Source of the DNA: Saccoglossus kowalevskii
Lineage: Eukaryota > Hemichordata > Enteropneusta > Harrimaniidae
Assembly: GCF_000003605.2 (NCBI RefSeq)
Contig: NW_003141779.1
Coordinates: forward strand, 1 to 25,814
Direction of reading: 5' to 3'
Length of the DNA: 25,814 bases
Numbering within the stretch: the stretch's first letter is position 1; each line of letters starts with the position of its first letter. The notes under the pieces are model-generated. The model was not told the origin of the DNA. It saw only the letters and a list, made by a program, of their open reading frames with translations, and ran no database searches. A program made the translations under genes and the position numbers. Shown here piece after piece: positions 22,919 through 25,814 of this stretch.

Positions 22919-24075
22919 GTTACTTCCAGTATTCGTAATCACAGCTATTCACATTAATGTCCACATGTCTGGACTTACCATATAATACTGTTACTTCCAG
23001 TATTAGTAATCATACCTATTCACATTAATGTCCACATGTCTGGACTTACCATATAATATCGTTACTTCCAGTATTCGTAATCACACCTATTCACATTAAC
23101 GTCCACATGTCTGGGCTTACCATATAACACTGTTACTTCCAGTATTCGTAATCATACCTATTCACATTAATGTCCACATGTCTGAGCTTACCATATAACA
23201 CTGTTACTTCCAGTATTAGTAATCACACCTATTCACATTAATGTCCACATGTCTGGGCTTACCATATAACACTGTTACTTCCAGTATTAGTATTCATACC
23301 TATTCACATTAATGTCCACATGTCTAGACTTACCATATATCACTGTTACTTCCAGTATTCGTAATTACACCTATTCACATTAATGTACACATGTCTGGAC
23401 TTACCATATAACACTTACTTCCAGTATTTGTAATCATACCTATTCACATTAATGTCCACATGTCTGGGCTTACCATATAACACTGTTACTTCCAGTATTC
23501 GTAATCACAGCTATTCACATTAATGTCCACATGTCTGGGCTTACCATATATCACTGTTACTTCCAGTATTCGTAATCACACCTATTCACATTAATGTTCA
23601 CATGTCTGGGCTTACCATATAACACTGTTACTTCCAGTATTCGTAATCACACCTATTCACATTAATGTCCACATGTCTGGGCTTACCATATAACACTGTT
23701 ACTTCCAGTATTCGTAATCATACCTATTCACATTAATGTCCACATGTCCGGGCTTACCATATAACACTGTTACTTCCAGTATTAGTAATCACACCTATTC
23801 ACATTAATGTCCACATGTCTGGGCTTACCATATAATACCGTTACTTCCAGTATTCGTAATCACATCTATTCACATTAATGTCCACATGTCTGAACTTACC
23901 ATATAATACTGTTACTTCTAGTATTAGTAATCATACCTATTCACATTAATGTCCACATGTCTGGACTTACCATATAATATCGTTACTTCCAGTATTCGTA
24001 ATCACACCTACTCACATTAATGTCCACATATCTGGGCTTACCATATAACACTGTTACTTCCAGTATTCGTAATCA
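22919..24075 (+). repeat. 1.16-kb segment, partner of 8024-9180
   Basis: This is the distal copy of 8024-9180 at 14895 bp offset, including CGTAATTACACC at 23362 and the 69-bp TATTTG monomer at 23401-23469. To its left it has an intact CTGGGC/TAATACC monomer where the 8024 copy has a hybrid. Confidence 0.85.
23401..23469 (+). repeat. 69-bp monomer with TATTTG allele
   Basis: This is the fourth occurrence of the GT-deleted, TATTTG-bearing unit, within the 22919-24075 copy. Confidence 0.88.
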
Positions 24076-25751
24076 TACTTATTCACATTCATGTCCACAT
24101 GTCTGGGCTTACCATATAACACTGTTACTTCTAGTATTAGTAATCACACCTATTCACATTAATGTCCACATGTCTGGGCTTACCATATAACACTGTTACT
24201 TCCAGTATTAGTATTCATACCTATTCACATTAATGTCCACATGTCTAGACTTACCATATATCACTGTTACTTCCAGTATTCGTAATCACACCTATTCACA
24301 TTAATGTCCACATGTCCGGACTTACCATATAACACTGTTATTTCCAGTATTCGTAATCACACCTATTCACATTAATGTCCACATGTCTAGACTTACCATA
24401 TATCACTGTTACTTTCAGTATTCGTAATCACAGCTATTCACATTAATGTCCACATGTCTGGACTTACCATATAACACTGTTACTTCCAGTATTCGTAATC
24501 ACACCTATTCACATTAATGTCCACATGTCTGGGCTTACCATATAATACCGTTACTTCCAGTATTCGTAATCACAGCTATTAACATTAATGTCCACATGTC
24601 TGGACTTACCATATAACACTGTTACGTCCAGTATTCGTAATCACACCTATTCACATTAATGTCCACATGTCTGGACTTACCATATAATACCATTACTTCC
24701 AGTATTCGTAATCACACCTATTCACATTAGTGTCCACATGTCTGGACTCACCATATAACACTGTCACTTCCAGTATTAGTAATCACACCTATTCACATTA
24801 ATGTCCACATGTCTGGGCTTACCATATAACACTGTTACTTCCAGTATTAGTATTCATACCTATTCACATTAATGTCCACATGTCTGGGCTTACCATATAA
24901 CACTGTTACTTCCAGTATTAGTATTCATACCTATTCACATTAATGTCCACATGTCTAGACTTACCATATATCACTGTTACTTCCAGTATTCGTAATCACA
25001 CCTATTCACATTAATGTACACATGTCTGGACTTACCATATAACACTGTTACTTCCAGTATTAGTAATCACACCTATTCACATTAATGTCCACATGTCTGG
25101 GCTTACCATATAATACCGTTACCTCCAGTATTCGTAATCACAGCTATTCACATTAATGCCACATGTCTGGACTTACCATATAATACTGTTACTTCCAGTA
25201 TTAGTAATCATACCTATTCACATTAATGTCCACATGTCTGGACTTAGCATATAATATCGTTACTTCCAGTATTCGTAATCACACCTATTCACATTAACGT
25301 CCACATGTCTGGGCTTACCATATAACACTGTTACTTCCAGTATTCGTAATCATACCTATTCACATTAATGTCCACATGTCTGAGCTCACCATATAACACT
25401 GTTACTTCCAGTATTAGTAATCACACCTATTCACATTAATGTCCACATGTCTGGGCTTACCATATAACACTGTTACTTCCAGTATTAGTAATCATACCTA
25501 TTCACATTAATGTCCACATGTCTGGGCTTACCATATAATACCGTTACTTCCAGTATTCGTAATCACAGCTATTCACATTAATGTCCACATGTCTGGACTT
25601 ACCATATAATACTGTTACTTCCAGTATTAGTAATCATACCTATTCACATTAATGTCCACATGTCTGGACTTACCATATAATATCGTTACTTCCAGTATTC
25701 GTAATCACACCTATTCACATTAACGTCCACATGTCTGGGCTTACCATATAA
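24054..25751 (+). repeat. 1.7-kb segment, partner of 16251-17948
   Basis: This is the distal copy at 7803 bp offset with the shared TTAATGCCACA deletion. It runs almost to the end of the window; from 25752 the last 63 bp continue with CTGTTAC, TTCGTAATCATACC and CTGAGC, an arrangement also seen near 23117-23187. Confidence 0.9.
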
Positions 25752-25814
25752 CACTGTTACTTCCAGTATTCGTAATCATACCTATTCACATTAATGTCCA
25801 CATGTCTGAGCTTA

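Larger units (their letters stand above)
1..25814 (+). repeat. 71-bp satellite array, 364 complete monomers
   Basis: The whole window is a head-to-tail array of one 71-bp unit with no interruption. With monomer position 1 at the first T of TTACCATAT, landmarks are ACACTGTTAC at 11-20, TTCCAGTATTCGTAATCAC at 21-39, ACATTAATGT at 48-57, ACATGT at 60-65 and CTGGGC or CTGGAC at 66-71. Phase was followed along the window: 346 monomers of 71 bp, 16 of 69 bp and 2 of 70 bp account exactly for positions 2-25811. The consensus has 27 G+C of 71, with a strong strand skew (19 C, 8 G). All copies face the same way and no unique or transposon sequence intervenes. Stops recur (TATAAC, GTAATC, TTAATG, ATTAGTAAT) and the unit is not a multiple of 3, so it is non-coding. 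Satellites like this are typical of eukaryotic heterochromatin; the family, species and locus are not recognised, and the array runs past both window ends. Confidence 0.98.

Noticed and set aside
1-25814. CRISPR array
   Set aside because: Units abut with no variable spacers between constant repeats, variation is scattered through the unit, and no cas-like gene is present.
1-25814. Coding tandem repeat (repeat protein or VNTR exon)
   Set aside because: The unit is 71 bp (69 or 70 in variants), not a multiple of 3, and stops occur in all frames within about three units.
1-25814. CENP-B box in the TTCGTAATCACACC segment
   Set aside because: Only the TTCG half matches the NTTCGNNNNANNCGGGN consensus. 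The required A and the CGGG core are absent in the monomer types I compared.
1-25814. E-box (CACATG) or p53-type half site around ACATGTCT
   Set aside because: CACATG fits CANNTG and the GTACACATGTCT form is one base from a p53 half site, but such short matches are expected by chance, and repetition multiplies them without adding evidence.
1-25814. TATA-box promoter in CCATATAA or CCATATATC
   Set aside because: AT-rich matches of this length are expected in a 62% A+T repeat, and no transcription unit follows.
1-25814. Splice acceptor-like TTACTTCCAG in each monomer
   Set aside because: There is a short pyrimidine-rich tract plus AG, but no exon with coding potential or paired donor context.
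1-25814. Intrinsic terminators or structured RNA genes from the GTCCA/TGGAC hairpin
   Set aside because: The 5-bp stem is short, has no following T-run, and occurs in every CTGGAC-type unit. No tRNA, rRNA or snRNA signature was found.
1-25814. A single regular higher-order repeat period
   Set aside because: Tracer spacings (for example 2832, 568, 4820, 2341, 1491, 568, 2271, 1984, 923 and 2625 bp) have no common multi-monomer period.
1-25814. Transposon or retroelement insertion, or telomeric repeats
   Set aside because: Phase was carried through every monomer with only 1- or 2-bp indels. No foreign insertion, target-site duplication, poly-A or telomere-like run is present.
1-25814. Assembly artefact creating the near-identical blocks
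   Set aside because: It cannot be excluded from sequence alone, but different blocks have distinct private substitutions, indels and breakpoints, which simple mis-joining of one sequence would not produce. Kept as a caveat for the 497-2760 and 12212-13347 duplications.

Overview
The window is satellite DNA from end to end. It is one uninterrupted head-to-tail array of a 71-bp monomer, about 38% G+C, all copies in the same orientation. Placing the monomer start at the first T of the TTACCATAT motif, positions 2 to 25811 hold 364 complete monomers: 346 of 71 bp, 16 of 69 bp and 2 of 70 bp, which sums exactly to 25810 bp. The window opens and closes inside the array, so neither edge of the satellite is visible. 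There is no gene, RNA gene, transposon insertion, inverted segment or unique spacer anywhere.

A homogeneous array of this size with no coding capacity points to a eukaryotic genome, most likely centromeric, pericentromeric or other constitutive heterochromatin. I do not recognise the monomer as a named satellite and cannot assign a species or a chromosomal location. Stop codons recur in every frame and 71 is not a multiple of 3, so it is not a coding tandem repeat.

The interest lies in the second level of organisation. Monomers differ at a limited set of linked variable sites (monomer positions 11-16, 20, 23-24, 31, 35, 39, 41-42, 46-47, 54-59 and 67-70). These variants occur in long ordered strings that are copied, nearly base for base, to other parts of the array. 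There is no single higher-order repeat period. The window is a mosaic of segmental copies at offsets of 568, 1132, 1702, 4820/5388, 5746, 7803, 8504, 9220, 14895 and 16875 bp, each a whole number of monomers once short indels are counted. Inside this mosaic I can place tandem block duplications (16 monomers at 497-2760; 8 monomers at 6463-7579, 12212-13347 and 15683-16799), one- and two-monomer excisions (near 8024-8038 and 11229), a length-preserving patch that looks like gene conversion (22096-22140), a dimeric 71+69 stretch (4536-4955) and a run of nearly identical monomers (5595-5949).

Region by region: 1-496 carries the GTTAT-marked cassette. 497-2760 is two copies of a 16-monomer block. 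2761-4300 is mosaic. 4300-6030 is a simpler zone of near-consensus monomers. 6033-8038 is a cassette recurring at 15253-17258. 8024-11837 contains a 1.7-kb offset copy and a shortened copy of the 16-monomer material. 11837-14063 is a copy of 7017-8675 with an extra 8-monomer duplication. 14064-18615 and 18616-25814 are largely re-used cassettes from the first half. Each monomer also carries two palindromes and a short hairpin in its 3' third, the only candidate functional motif I can see. No new protein- or RNA-based system is present.
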